Below are positions 16,599 to 25,621 of a stretch of DNA of 64,000 nt, one piece after another (position 1 is the first letter of the stretch; every line of letters begins with the position of its first letter). The stretch comes from Nitrobacter sp039808345 (lineage in GTDB: Bacteria > Pseudomonadota > Alphaproteobacteria > Rhizobiales > Xanthobacteraceae). The stretch is from positions 2,728,001 through 2,792,000 of the forward strand of contig NZ_CP181167.1 of NCBI RefSeq assembly GCF_047824785.1, read 5' to 3'. A program made the position numbers and the translations under genes. The notes below the pieces were generated by a model, which saw only the letters and a program-made list of their open reading frames with translations, had not been told where the DNA came from and made no database searches.

Positions 16599-18356
16599 AT
16601 GAAACTGCACCTGATTGCGTCGGAGCGTTGCATGGCGGAGCCAACGAAACAGCAGAGTGCAGCAAGCTGGCTGTGGTGGTTTCCGCCAGCCGATTGGTTG
16701 GCTGAATACCGGCCTTCCTGGCTGCTTGGCGATATTGTCGGCGGAATAACCTTGGCGGCATACGCGATCCCGGTTTCCCTAGCTTATGCTGGCTTAGCAG
16801 GCTTGCCCCCGCAGGTTGGCATCTATGGCTACTTGCTGGGCGGCCTGGGCTATGCCCTGTTCGGGTCCTCGCGTCAGCTTGCGATCGGCCCCACTTCCGC
16901 CATTTCCCTCATGATTGCCGGAACAGTGGGGGAAATGGCCGACGGAGATGTGCAACGTTATGCGCAGATTGCCAGTCTCGCTGCCTTTACCGTGGCGGCG
17001 CTCAGCCTGCTTGCTTGGCTGTTGCGGCTGAGCGTGTTGGTAAAATTGATTAGCGATAGCATCCTTGTGGGCTTCAAGGCCGGTGCGGCCTTGACCATAG
17101 CTATGACCCAATTGCCAAGCCTATTTGGCGTGGATGGCGGGGGACACAATTTTTTCGAGCGCGCGTTTCTGCTGGCCGGGCAGCTCGGTCAGATGCAATA
17201 CCTTGTGCTTGTCGTCGGCTTCATAGCCATCGGACTGATCGTAATCGGCGAACGCTTGCTGCCTGGAAAGCCGGTCGCGCTTGGGGTCGTCATGCTGGCG
17301 ATCATTGCCGTCACCTTACTGGGGCTTCCTGCGCTTGGGATGCCAATAACAGGCGACATTCCGGCGGGATTACCCAACTTGACGGGTCCGTCTCTCAGGT
17401 TGAGAGACGTCGAGGGAATCATTCCGTTGGCCGCTGGCTGCCTCCTACTGGCCTATATCGAAGGCGTATCTGCCGCCCGCACCTTCGCTGCGAAGCATGG
17501 ATACGGACTTGATCCCAGACAAGAGCTTCTGGGCATCGGTGCAGCCAATCTAGCGGTGGCGATGGGGCATGGCTACCCTGTAGCCGGCGGACTGTCGCAA
17601 TCGGCCGTGAACGATAAGGCGGGCGCGCGCACGCCACTGGCGCTGGTCGTTGCGTCGGTGACGCTTGCGCTCTGCCTGCTCTTTCTGACCGGCTTGCTCG
17701 AGAATCTCCCCAAGGCCGTGCTCGCCGCGGTAGTTCTGACTGCTGTGTATGGGCTGCTGGATTTTCGGGCATTGCTCCGCATGTTGCGTGTGAGCCCATT
17801 TGATTTCTTAGCCGCAGCCGTCGCCCTCGTCGGCGTGCTGCTTCTTGGAATACTTCAGGGCATCCTGCTTGCCGCGGTGGCCTCGATATTACTACTCCTC
17901 ACCAGGCTGTCGCGCCCACACGTTGCATTTCTTGGTCGCGTGCCCTCCACCAACAGCTATTCCGACCTTGACCGCCATCCCGAGAACGAGCGACTGGCCG
18001 GCATCATCGCCTTCCGTCCCGAAGCATCGCTGATTTACGTCAATGCCGACGCTGTCCTGTGCTCGGTCTTGGATCGCCTACGCGAGGCTGGTCCCGCCGC
18101 CGTCTGTCTGGCCGTCTGCGACCTCTCCGCCGCGCCTTATATTGATCTAGCTGGTTCTCGCATGCTGCACGAACTGCATACAGAGCTTACCGGTCGCGGC
18201 ATTACGCTGCGCGTCGTCGGTGCCCGTGGATCGGCGCGCGATTTGTTACGTGCCGAGGGTATCGAGGAGAAGGTTGGAGCGCTCGATCGTACTGTGACAC
18301 TCGACAGCCTGCTGAAGCGCATGATTGAATCGGGTCCTGTGACGCGAGTGCGATAG
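16599..18356 (+). CDS. SulP family inorganic anion transporter with STAS domain
   Basis: 585 residues. The N-terminal membrane domain (about 40-430) shows the SulP signature region LLGDIVGGITLAAYAIPVSL with YAGLAGLPPQVGIYGYLLGG and SSRQLAIGPTSAISLM, then about ten more helices. Residues 450-565 form a STAS domain (GIIAFRPEASLIYVNADAVL, LCDLSAAPYIDLAGSRML-like core AAPYIDLAGSRMLHEL) that probably regulates transport. SulP proteins carry sulfate, bicarbonate or related anions; substrate is not readable here. ATG 16599 and ATG 16632 (MAEPTKQQ) are both possible starts. The ppk2 gene follows after 39 bases, so the two may be co-transcribed. Confidence 0.9.
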   Translation: MKLHLIASERCMAEPTKQQSAASWLWWFPPADWLAEYRPSWLLGDIVGGITLAAYAIPVSLAYAGLAGLPPQVGIYGYLLGGLGYALFGSSRQLAIGPTSAISLMIAGTVGEMADGDVQRYAQIASLAAFTVAALSLLAWLLRLSVLVKLISDSILVGFKAGAALTIAMTQLPSLFGVDGGGHNFFERAFLLAGQLGQMQYLVLVVGFIAIGLIVIGERLLPGKPVALGVVMLAIIAVTLLGLPALGMPITGDIPAGLPNLTGPSLRLRDVEGIIPLAAGCLLLAYIEGVSAARTFAAKHGYGLDPRQELLGIGAANLAVAMGHGYPVAGGLSQSAVNDKAGARTPLALVVASVTLALCLLFLTGLLENLPKAVLAAVVLTAVYGLLDFRALLRMLRVSPFDFLAAAVALVGVLLLGILQGILLAAVASILLLLTRLSRPHVAFLGRVPSTNSYSDLDRHPENERLAGIIAFRPEASLIYVNADAVLCSVLDRLREAGPAAVCLAVCDLSAAPYIDLAGSRMLHELHTELTGRGITLRVVGARGSARDLLRAEGIEEKVGALDRTVTLDSLLKRMIESGPVTRVR

Positions 18357-18395
18357 GATCGAATTGCTGCCAGTAGTGGCCCGGGAGGTTGCCAG

Positions 18396-19229
18396 ATGTT
18401 GAAGGACAAGCAGAAGAAGAACGAGGTAATTGAGGCGCCGGCCGGGTCCGGCAAGGTGAGCCGTAAGGAATTTGAGAAGGAGCTCGCGAAGCTTCAGGTC
18501 GAGCTAACCCGGCTGCAGACTTGGGTCAAAGACAAAGGGGAACGCGTCATTGTGGTCTTCGAGGGCCGCGACACCGCGGGCAAGGGCGGCGTGATTAATC
18601 GGATCACCGCACGCACCAGCCCGCGCGTCTACCGGCACGTGGCGCTGCCCGCCCCATCCGACCGCGAGAAGACCCAAGTTTACATCCAGCGCTACATCGC
18701 GCGATTCCCGGCCGCGGGCGAGATCGTCCTCTTCGACCGCTCGTGGTACAACCGGGCCGGGGTCGAGCGAGTGATGGGCTTCTGCAGCGACGAGGAGTAC
18801 GAGCGATTCATAGCAATGACCCCCGTGGTCGAGCGGGAGATGATAGTCAACAACGGAATCATTCTGCGCAAGTACTTTCTCGATGTCAGCCAGGACGAGC
18901 AACGGCGTCGGTTCGAGGCCAGGATCAAGGATCCGGTGAAACACTGGAAGCTGAGTCCGATGGACACTGAGTCGGTGCGGCGCTGGTGGGATTACACGGT
19001 GGCCTACCAGCGCATGATTGAGGCCACCCACACGTCATGGGCGCCTTGGCACATCGTCCCGGCTGACAACAAGCGACGCGCCCGGCTAAACCTGATCCGG
19101 CATCTGCTCGACAGCATCCCTTATAAGAAGGTCGACATAGACCTGCCGAAGATTCCCAAAGTGCAGCGGCGGCCTAAGGATGCTACCGAGGGTCTGAACG
19201 CCGGCAAGCCGATTCCCAGTCACTACTGA
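18396..19229 (+). CDS. ppk2: Polyphosphate kinase 2
   Basis: 277 residues, the usual length for one-domain PPK2. The N-terminus has a charged helix (RKEFEKELAKLQVELTRLQT). The P-loop is FEGRDTAGKGGVINRIT near residue 58 and the Walker B/lid region FDRSWYNRAGVERVMGFCS near 115, followed by RRWWDYTVAYQRMIEATHTS and WAPWHIVPADNKRRARLNLI. These enzymes transfer phosphate between polyphosphate and nucleoside mono- or diphosphates, mainly making NDP or NTP from polyphosphate in the cytoplasm. The gene ends HY, 40 bases downstream of SulP. The 5' end of a second ppk2 survives at 20094-20242 in opposite orientation. Confidence 0.92.
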   Translation: MLKDKQKKNEVIEAPAGSGKVSRKEFEKELAKLQVELTRLQTWVKDKGERVIVVFEGRDTAGKGGVINRITARTSPRVYRHVALPAPSDREKTQVYIQRYIARFPAAGEIVLFDRSWYNRAGVERVMGFCSDEEYERFIAMTPVVEREMIVNNGIILRKYFLDVSQDEQRRRFEARIKDPVKHWKLSPMDTESVRRWWDYTVAYQRMIEATHTSWAPWHIVPADNKRRARLNLIRHLLDSIPYKKVDIDLPKIPKVQRRPKDATEGLNAGKPIPSHY

Positions 19230-19299
19230 TACTCGGCGTGGGTTCGGTCACGCTCGCGGTTCGGGACCAGACATTTCAGATTTAACGTCTGGGTGTGCC

Positions 19300-19616
19300 G
19301 AAAACCTCGGCCAATCCCCCGCAAATTACGTGATCACCACCAAGGAGGTCACCGGTACGCCGCAATACACACTGCGGATCAAGGACCGGAAGCGGGCGTG
19401 CTGATCGCCAATGACGCATTCGCGTTCAAGCCGGCTGCCGATGCGAAGAAGATCGCGATCGAAGCCATAAGGGATTTTGACGAAGTTCCCGACTGGCGTC
19501 CCAACGGGAGGAAAGAAATGATTATCTTGTCACGAAAAGCAGTGATGCTGGTTCTCGGGGTAAATGCGCCGCGCTCGGGTCAGCTGGAGCAAAACCTCTC
19601 TGCCGAACTTCGCTGA
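19300..19616 (+). pseudogene. DUF2092 protein 3' end plus a broken leader peptide gene
   Basis: Two frames together give YVITTKEVTGTPQYTLRIKD, then (after a one-base shift) AGVLIANDAFAFKPAADAKK and IRDFDEVP. This matches the end of DUF2092 exported proteins. Directly after it, at 19518, a new ATG begins MIILSRKAVMLVLGVNA, an apparent signal peptide that runs out after 32 codons. Both are remnants, the first beheaded and the second cut or frameshifted. Confidence 0.5.
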
Positions 19617-19894
19617 CGTGAATTCCTTTATTCGTAACCAGGCGAAGGTTCACCGTTTGCAGCCCTCTTTCAAAGGACCATTTTGCGGCCCTGACACATT
19701 CTGCGCCGATCGTTCCGTTGATCTAGAGAGACCTGTGCGCGGAAGGATGTAGACGAGGCCGAACATTGCTGACTCTATGGGCTTTCCGAAGAGGAGAGCG
19801 GGACGTGGCGCATCGTGCGATAGGTCAAGAGCGGTTCAGTTGCTCATGTTCGTTCCTTCGTCTGCGACGAGAACCGAACACTCCTTAGATCACA
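19617..19894. other. Intergenic, nothing recognised
   Basis: Between the DUF2092 relic and the IS110 fragment. No frame shows a recognisable domain and no clear stem-loop was found. Confidence 0.4.
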
Positions 19895-20093
19895 CCATCA
19901 ATTCTGTGCCATAGGCGCTGATCCCGGACACGAACATTGATGCGCGCCGTCTTCTCGCCAATCTTCTCCATCAGGTCGAGGCATTCTTCGCGCACCAAAT
20001 CGAGCAATTCGCCGCTTGCCGCAGCCAGGATTTCTTCCATGCGTTTGAGTTGATGAATGCTCTGTGGGACAATGTAGCCGTATTCATAGAGGC
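19895..20093 (-). pseudogene. IS110-family transposase, internal fragment
   Basis: The minus strand reads LYEYGYIVPQSIHQLKRMEE, ILAAASGELLDLVREECLDL and MEKIGEKTARINVRVRD. This corresponds to the linker region of IS110 transposases (family pattern EYG-VVPQGI-L). It is preceded directly by the broken ppk2 start, so this piece is what interrupted that gene. Both ends of the transposase are gone. Confidence 0.5.
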
Positions 20094-20242
20094 ATGCCCT
20101 TCTTGCCTTCCTTCTTCACCCATTCCTGAATCTTGACCAGCTCAATGTACAATTTGCGCAACTTCTGCTCATATTCCTTTCGCTTGAGCTTCGGAGCTTC
20201 AGTCTCCTCGCGCCTACGGCTTTTGTGAGCTACGTTGTTCAT
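20094..20242 (-). pseudogene. ppk2: Polyphosphate kinase 2, N-terminal fragment
   Basis: From an ATG at 20242 the strand reads MNNVAHKSRRREETEAPKLK, RKEYEQKLRKLYIELVKIQE and WVKKEGKKG, the standard charged N-terminus of PPK2 just before the GRDTAGKGG loop. The reading frame then ends in IS110 sequence. The residues differ from the intact PPK2 at 18396, so this is a paralogue rather than a recent copy. Confidence 0.65.
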
Positions 20243-20263
20243 GCTCGCGGTCCCCCCAGCCCG

Positions 20264-20773
20264 TCAGCGCTTTACATCGTCCCAAGTAAGGAAAAAGCCA
20301 ATGTCCCCGGGAAGGCCCTGCGGCCAATCCACGATGATTGCCTTCAGGCCGTAGCCTTGCGGCTTCAGGTGGTCGCGCCAGAACTCGAAGGCTTGAAGAG
20401 GTCTCCCAACCAGGGTGCTCGGCCATTCCTTTTCCAGATTATTGAGCGCGCGGCCTTTGTCCGTGCATAATGCATTCGGAAACCGCATGACCAGAACTTC
20501 CTTGTCGCCTCTTACCGCAGCGGACTTTAGTTGGCCGAGCACTCGCCGCTTCACCTCGGCAATCTTTTCCGGCGTAACTGCGACTGGTTGCGTCAATGAC
20601 CTGATGAGCTCTGCGCGCGCCTTCTCCGCCTGACCCGAGCCGACATCTTTCGAAGCCTTGGCCATCTCGGTTTGCGTTACATAATCGCGCAGTGCTGCAG
20701 CCGACATGAAGCTTTCGTCTCCAAGCTCCCGTGCGGATTCCGAGCTACGCTGTTCGATCGTTGACCGGGACAT
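20264..20773 (-). CDS. Conserved hypothetical protein
   Basis: 169 residues. The ATG at 20773 has an aaggag site six bases upstream. No signal peptide or membrane segment is visible. The N-terminal half is polar and helical (SRSTIEQRSSESARELGDES, KARAELIRSLTQPVAVTPEK); the second half has hydrophobic strands (KEVLVMRFPNALCTDKGRAL, AIIVDWPQGLPGDIGFFLTW). I do not recognise the family. It ends 22 bases before the ppk2 fragment on the same strand and may once have shared its transcript. Confidence 0.65.
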   Translation of the reverse strand: MSRSTIEQRSSESARELGDESFMSAAALRDYVTQTEMAKASKDVGSGQAEKARAELIRSLTQPVAVTPEKIAEVKRRVLGQLKSAAVRGDKEVLVMRFPNALCTDKGRALNNLEKEWPSTLVGRPLQAFEFWRDHLKPQGYGLKAIIVDWPQGLPGDIGFFLTWDDVKR

Positions 20774-20980
20774 GTCTAACTCCTTAACCATTAAGGACCA
20801 GGATGACGTTGAGGTCCTGCATGCGTGTTTGCTAGCTTACAGTTACTCGGGCTTGAGCGGTGCTTAAGCTCAAATCGCCAGTATATATTAAGCCGCATTC
20901 CGCTTGACTGACTATGCAGAATTCGGTCGCCCGATGAGCTAAATTAGCTGAGCTATGCGGGATTTTGGGTGACAGGGCGA

Positions 20981-21074
20981 TCAGGCGGCGTGGTTTGCCG
21001 GCACGTGGATGACCTCGATACCGTCGTTAAATCTGACACCTGCGATCACCTTCGGCAACTGATTTGTGCCTTTG
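20981..21074 (-). pseudogene. IS256-family transposase, last 29 codons
   Basis: The strand reads KGTNQLPKVIAGVRFNDGIE, VIHVPANHAA and stop, which is the natural continuation of KTWRRLKG at the other side of the IS21 element (22819-23272). The two pieces were one gene before IS21 inserted. The direct repeat CCTTTG, present at 21069-21074 and again at 22819-22824, marks the insertion point. Confidence 0.75.
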
Positions 21075-22818
21075 CTGCGCATTTCGCAAAAAGGGACGGC
21101 GGTTTCGCAAATTGCAGGACAGCAGTTTCGCTAAATCGCGGACAGCTTGGCGGTGCTGGTTCTCGGTTGCCTGATTGTTGAAGTCAGTCAGTATTGGTTT
21201 CGGTGTTTTCGCTCTTGGTCAAGGGGTGAGCAGCTTTTTTCTTTCGCATGCTTTCGCCTTCGAGGGTGATGCGATGGGCATTATGGATGATGCGATCGAG
21301 GATGGCGTCGGCGATGGTGGGTTCACCAATCATGTCGTGCCATTGGGCGACGGGGAGCTGGGCGGTAATCAGCGTCGATTTGCGCCGGTAGCGTTCTTCG
21401 AAGATTTCCAGCAGATCGAGGCGCTGTTGATCATTGAGGGTGTGAGTGCCCCCAGTCGTCGAGCACCAGCAGTTGCACGCGGGCGAGTTTGTCGATGAGG
21501 CGCGGGAAGCGGCCGTCGAGACGTGCCATGGCAAGATCCTCAAACAGACGCGGGACCCGCAGATAGAGGACGGAATGATCGAGCCTGGCGGCCTGACGCC
21601 CGAAGGCACAGGCCAGCCAGGTTTTGCCAGTCCCGGTCTGGCCGGTGAGGATGAGGTTCTCGTGGGCTTTCAGCCAGGCGCCTTGCGCCAGCTGCAGGGT
21701 GTTGCGCCGGTCAAGGCCGCGACGGGACGCGAAGTCGATATCTTCGATGCAGGCATCGACGAAGCGCAGCTTCGCTGCGGCCAGCCGATTGGTCAGCCGC
21801 CGGTCGGCGCGCATGGCGGCTTCGCGATCGAGCATCAGGCCAAGCCATTCATCGCGACCGAGATCGCCGGCGTTGCCCTTGTCGCGCGGCTTGCGGCTGC
21901 GGGTCGGCAGGATCGTCGTGTCGTAATGCTCCGCCATGGCGGCAAAGGTTTGATCGAGCGTCGGCTCGAACCACAAGGCCTTGGCCACGGCCGCTTTCAG
22001 ATTGTCACAGACAACCGCCTTGGGAACGCCGCCGATGTACGCCAGCGCCTGGGTCTGGCCTTCGATCCAGTCTGGAAGTCGCTGACCGAAGCTCGCCATT
22101 GCGAAGGTCAGCGACGAGGCCCCAAGCACCGCGACAAAAATCTGGGCCTGACGGACCTCGCCGGTTTGCGGATCGACCACCTCCACCGTCGGGCCGGCAT
22201 AATCGGTCTGCAGCACGGCGCCAGCGGCATGGCGGTGACGGAAGGTCGGATGCGCACGGCGCTGCCAGGCGGCAAATCTCTCGCAGAACCAAGTGTAGCC
22301 GTAGCCTTCAGGATGCGCCGTCCGGTATTCCTGCCACAGCAGTGTCAGCGTCACGCCCTTGCGCTTGAGTTCCTGCGCCACCCGCGCCCAGTCCGGTTCG
22401 CCCAGGTCCTGCGGGGGCCGCCCGACACGCCGGAACAGCGCTCGCCGCAACGCCGCCTCGTCCACGTAGATCGGCGGCAGCGGCCAGATCAATCCGGCTT
22501 CGCGCGCCCGAAGCAGATAAGTGGCAACCGAGGTCTTGCTGATCTGCAGCCGCTCCGAGATCGCTCGGACCGACAACCCTTGTTCATAGGTCAACCGCAG
22601 GATCGATCGCAGGTCCTTCACCGTGGTTCGTCTCGCTTGCTTCCGTCTCGGCATCGCCCCTCTCAAACTCAGCTTGAGAGGGAACATTGCCCGAACGGCG
22701 CTCCCGAAAACCAACCTCCGCAACTGTCCGCGATTTAGCGGAATCCCTGTCCCGCAATTACTGAAATCACTGTCCGCAAATTACCGAAATCGCTGTCCCC
22801 TAATTACTGAAACACGCA
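21075..22818 (-). mobile_element. IS21-family insertion sequence inserted in an IS256 transposase
   Basis: A CCTTTG direct repeat flanks the element. The termini are related (TGCGCATTTCGC and the complement TGCGTGTTTCAG). Each end carries a series of about 21-base repeats on the theme TTTCGCTAAATCGCGGACAG: two to three copies at the left (21080-21150) and four at the right (22725-22818), as expected of IS21 transposase-binding sites. The genes inside are defective. Confidence 0.8.
21184..22654 (-). pseudogene. Chimeric istA-istB frame with internal deletion and frameshift
   Basis: From the ATG at 22654 the strand gives an IstA N-terminus with helix-turn-helix (LSVRAISERLQISKTSVATY) and a core with the first Asp (LQTDYAGPTVEVVDPQTGEV) and second Asp (AVVCDNLKAAVAK). 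At about the position of RKPRDKGNAGDLGRDEWLGL it passes in frame into IstB, with GLMLDREAAMRADRRLTNRL and the Walker A GQTGTGKTW. Near 21450, after LLVLDDWG, the frame shifts and the IstB tail continues to 21184 (RLDLLEIFEERYRRKSTLIT). The IstA catalytic Glu and C-terminus are deleted, so it cannot transpose. Confidence 0.8.
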
Positions 22819-23272
22819 CCTTTGAGCCGCCGCCAGGTTTTTGATGCGGCGATCACCAGCTTGAACACCATCAGCCTGGCGGTCGTCGACGAGAGCGATG
22901 CTTTCGTCCGCACCGTCCTGTGTCGCACGGTCGCGAACACGCTTTCGATGGGGTTAGTCGTGCGCAGATGATCCCAATGCTCGGCAGGAAAGTCGTAGAA
23001 GGCCCGCAGCGCGTCGCGGTTCTTGGCGAGGCACTCGACCGCCCGGCCGTACTTGGCGCGGTATTTCTCGGCGAAGACGTCGATCGCCACTTCGGCGGCC
23101 GCCCGGCTCGGCGCCCGGTAAACCTCGCGCAGATCCCTCTTCATGTTGGCCTGCACCGAGAGCGGGACCTTGTCCAGGACGTTGACGGTCTTGTGCACCC
23201 AGCAGCGCTGGTGCCGCGTGCCGGGAAAGATCTCGTCAAGCGCCTTCCAGAAGCCGGGCTGGCCGATCTACT
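22819..23272 (-). pseudogene. IS256-family transposase, central part
   Basis: The strand reads GFWKALDEIFPGTRHQRCWV, HKTVNVLDKVPLSVQANMKR, then WDHLRTTNPIESVFATVRHR and KTWRRLKG at the IS21 junction. The HQRCWVHK motif and the NPIES Glu region are IS256 (Mutator) hallmarks. The N-terminal half, with the first two Asp residues, is missing beyond about 23272. Confidence 0.8.
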
Positions 23273-23315
23273 GCCGTGGAACTGGAAGGCGCAATCTGCA
23301 AGACTGGCGGCATGA
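23262..23315 (+). pseudogene. Possible IS66 transposase tail
   Basis: On the plus strand the last 17 codons before a stop read ADLLPWNWKAQSARLAA, which resembles the C-terminal motif DLLPWNW of IS66 TnpC proteins. It is very short and overlaps the truncated IS256 end, so it is only suggestive. Confidence 0.3.
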
Positions 23316-23473
23316 GCCACGCCGATCGCATCCCCCGCATCACTCACAGCCGGTTCCTAACAGACTCTAGACTAAGAGATGGAGAACTTGTAACTAAGGC
23401 ATCGCGACCATCCGCTGCATGTTTTGAGCCGACGGCGCAGCACCGATTCTGCCTTGCTCGGTTGGGAGTATTG

Positions 23474-24727
23474 TCAGTGACCGCTCAACACGAGCGTCTT
23501 TACCGGCAGGAGCAGCGCCTGAATCCGCAGCAGTAGCGCATGCACCAATCCGACGCCGTCGATAACATGAAGGACGATTCTCCGTCCCGTGCTGGTGTCC
23601 TTTGCGACAATCTCATCGTGATTGCTGGTGTAGGCATTGACGATGCAGCTGCTGCCTGCCGTCACCCCCGCGAGCCCGCCCTGATAAAGAGGCTCTAGAT
23701 GAACAAGGATAGTACCGGGTCTCGCAACATTCTGCGCTTCGACCAATTGTTCCCCGCCACGAAACTGGCCGGCCGCGATGTAATTTTGAACCGTAGTCAC
23801 CACCATCGGGATTATCACCCATGGCTTTGAGATGCAGGTCGCTTCCGCCACCATTCCCACTTTCATGACCTGTGCCTCAATCTGACCGAACCCGGCCTGC
23901 AACGCCCGCTGGCCCGCGCCTTCCGGAATGAGAACTCCTGCCGGTCGCATAAGTGGATTGACGACATCGCCTTCGCGCAGAAAAAATTGCTCGACCCGTC
24001 CGGAAGTACCAGCGCGAACGAAGGTCTTATCCAGATCCACCTGTGCCTGTGCCAACGCCGCCTCGGCGCTGGCCTTTTCGGCGGGCAAGAGCGTCGAAAC
24101 CCGGGTAAGCAAGGATTGTTTACCCGCCAATGCAGCGTCTATGCTTGCTTGGCGTTGGTTTACGACCACTTGCAGCTTTTCAATGTCGCGTTGCGGCACT
24201 ATGCCGGGATTACGACGCTGCAGCTCGCTCTTCACGTTCAATTCGTCCTTGGCTTGCTGATAAGCGGCCGTTGCCTCTTGGACCTGGGCCTCCGCCTTCG
24301 TAACGTCGACCTCCGCTGACACGATTGCAGCGTCGACTTCAGCGATCTTCCGCTTGGCCGTTTCCAGTGCGGCCTCCTGCTTCGAGCTATCCAGCCTGAA
24401 GATTAGATCTCCCTGGGAGACCGGCACACTTCCATGGGAAGCCAGCACACTGAAGTCCGTACCGACTTCCGCCACCCGTCCTGGGATCTCGGGTAGAATC
24501 GACACTGTGCGAAAGTATAGCGTGGCTGAGGTCGTCGACGGATGAAAATAGAAGATCATCGTTATGAGCGAGATCGTAAGCAGCAGGCATCCGGTGATAC
24601 CCCATCTGAGCTCGTACCAAACCGAGTAAAACGTAATCTCCCTTCCCATCCGCTTGTTCTGAACATAACGGCGATAGAGATAATCGGGAACGAGGGTCAC
24701 AAGGGAGCAAATGATGAGTTCAAACAT
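23474..24727 (-). CDS. HlyD-family membrane fusion protein
   Basis: 417 residues. One N-terminal membrane helix (about 44-62, WGITGCLLLTISLITMIFYF) anchors the protein. Then come a first lipoyl half (VSILPEIPGRVAEVGTDFSV), a long coiled coil (residues about 115-220, with KRKIAEVDAAIVSAEVDVTK), the returning lipoyl half (VDLDKTFVRAGTSGRVEQFF) and a beta-barrel region. Such proteins bridge an inner-membrane pump and an outer-membrane channel. No pump gene adjoins, but the upstream gene for a small two-helix membrane protein overlaps its start by eight bases, a pairing seen in related operons of unknown substrate. Confidence 0.87.
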   Translation of the reverse strand: MFELIICSLVTLVPDYLYRRYVQNKRMGREITFYSVWYELRWGITGCLLLTISLITMIFYFHPSTTSATLYFRTVSILPEIPGRVAEVGTDFSVLASHGSVPVSQGDLIFRLDSSKQEAALETAKRKIAEVDAAIVSAEVDVTKAEAQVQEATAAYQQAKDELNVKSELQRRNPGIVPQRDIEKLQVVVNQRQASIDAALAGKQSLLTRVSTLLPAEKASAEAALAQAQVDLDKTFVRAGTSGRVEQFFLREGDVVNPLMRPAGVLIPEGAGQRALQAGFGQIEAQVMKVGMVAEATCISKPWVIIPMVVTTVQNYIAAGQFRGGEQLVEAQNVARPGTILVHLEPLYQGGLAGVTAGSSCIVNAYTSNHDEIVAKDTSTGRRIVLHVIDGVGLVHALLLRIQALLLPVKTLVLSGH

Positions 24728-25205
24728 GACTGCTCATAGGCTGCTCTGCGCCATTCTCACTCTTCTTCTCAGAAAGATCATCCGTGATTGGAGTTAAGGC
24801 ATCGGCGGGTGGAATTACCGCCGACGTGGCTTCCTGCTCGGATTCAACAACTGCATTCGACTGAGTGTCAGCTATCTTTTCGACCGAGCCAGCAATTCTG
24901 CGCAACGGCGTACCGAAATCAGGGATATCGATCATGGCCAGCAGTAATCCAGCCACCCAGAACAAGTGAATGTGCGTAAAAAGCGCCAGCAGGCCCAGCA
25001 CAGCTACGATCTCGAATTGCAGCTTTTCCGACTTATGCGCCATACGCTCCGGCAAACTGTGCAGCCGCAAATATAGCGTACCGACGCCGACCAGGATGGC
25101 AACCAGAAAGATGCCCATCACAACCAACGAGATATCCGTGCCGTCTCCGGGAGCGAGATAGAAGGGCAGATGGTGCGGGGCCATCGGATGCATCTTCTCG
25201 TTCAA
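24720..25205 (-). CDS. Small inner-membrane protein partnered with HlyD
   Basis: 161 residues, starting at a TTG with a strong purine run (gggggaaag) eight bases upstream; the in-frame ATG at 25193 is an alternative. Two membrane helices are evident: ISLVVMGIFLVAILVGVGTL near residue 25 and FEIVAVLGLLALFTHIHLFW near 65. The tail is acidic and polar. The combination with a downstream overlapping HlyD gene is conserved in rhizobia. A truncated copy of its first 20 codons occurs at 2629-2703. Function unknown; it may support or localise the transport complex. Confidence 0.75.
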   Translation of the reverse strand: MNEKMHPMAPHHLPFYLAPGDGTDISLVVMGIFLVAILVGVGTLYLRLHSLPERMAHKSEKLQFEIVAVLGLLALFTHIHLFWVAGLLLAMIDIPDFGTPLRRIAGSVEKIADTQSNAVVESEQEATSAVIPPADALTPITDDLSEKKSENGAEQPMSSHV

Positions 25206-25441
25206 CTTTCCCCCCTCTAACGGGCGGCCCTTCGGAGGCCGCTTCTATTGCGACATCCGGACGGCGAGTTCTGCTCTGCTGCGCAATGGAGCCGCCAAAG
25301 ATAGCGAAAACTGCTAATATTAGCCATCTCGTTTTGAGTGTGATTTTGTTGAATTTTCCCGGAAGGCGCGTCTCAGAGCCCAAGCCACAGCCAAGAGCAT
25401 CGAGCTCATAACGCGTCACGGCAAGCGGTCGCGCCCGCATA

Positions 25442-25620
25442 CTATACCCTCTCGCGCCGCGCGGCAGTCGTTTCGTCTTTTACCGGCTCGGCCGCCACTG
25501 TCGCGCGCACTGCGCCATGCGGGAGCTGCAGCACCGTGGCTCTCTGGCCTTCCGCCAGACGGGTGAGCAAAATGATCTTCGCCGTTTGCGAATTCGAGCG
25601 CGTCGTGGTGCACCATCTCG
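25442..25620 (-). pseudogene. 3' fragment of a small conserved protein
   Basis: The strand reads QTAKIILLTRLAEGQRATVL, QLPHGAVRATVAAEPVKDET and TAARRERV before a stop. It looks like the end of a protein with a LEFANG-like strand, but the start lies in the recombinase remnant and the frame is shifted near 25600. I do not recognise the family. Confidence 0.3.
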
Positions 25621-25621
25621 C

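Noticed and set aside
20900..20960. Possible tRNA-like stretch (gatgagctaaattagctgagct)
   Set aside because: The small palindrome is not followed by anticodon or T-arm sequence, and no acceptor stem pairs.
21446..22738. 430-codon plus-strand frame opposite the istA-istB chimera
   Set aside because: Antisense shadow of the IS21 transposase, no family features or ribosome-binding site.
23474..25205. Reading the HlyD pair as a complete drug efflux operon (EmrAB-like)
   Set aside because: No pump gene is present on either side; only the adaptor and a small membrane protein are seen.
25205..25440. Frame upstream of the small membrane protein with one hydrophobic segment (LKTRWLILAVFAIFGGSIA)
   Set aside because: No ribosome-binding site, and the frame runs on out of phase through the next gene; possible but unsupported.
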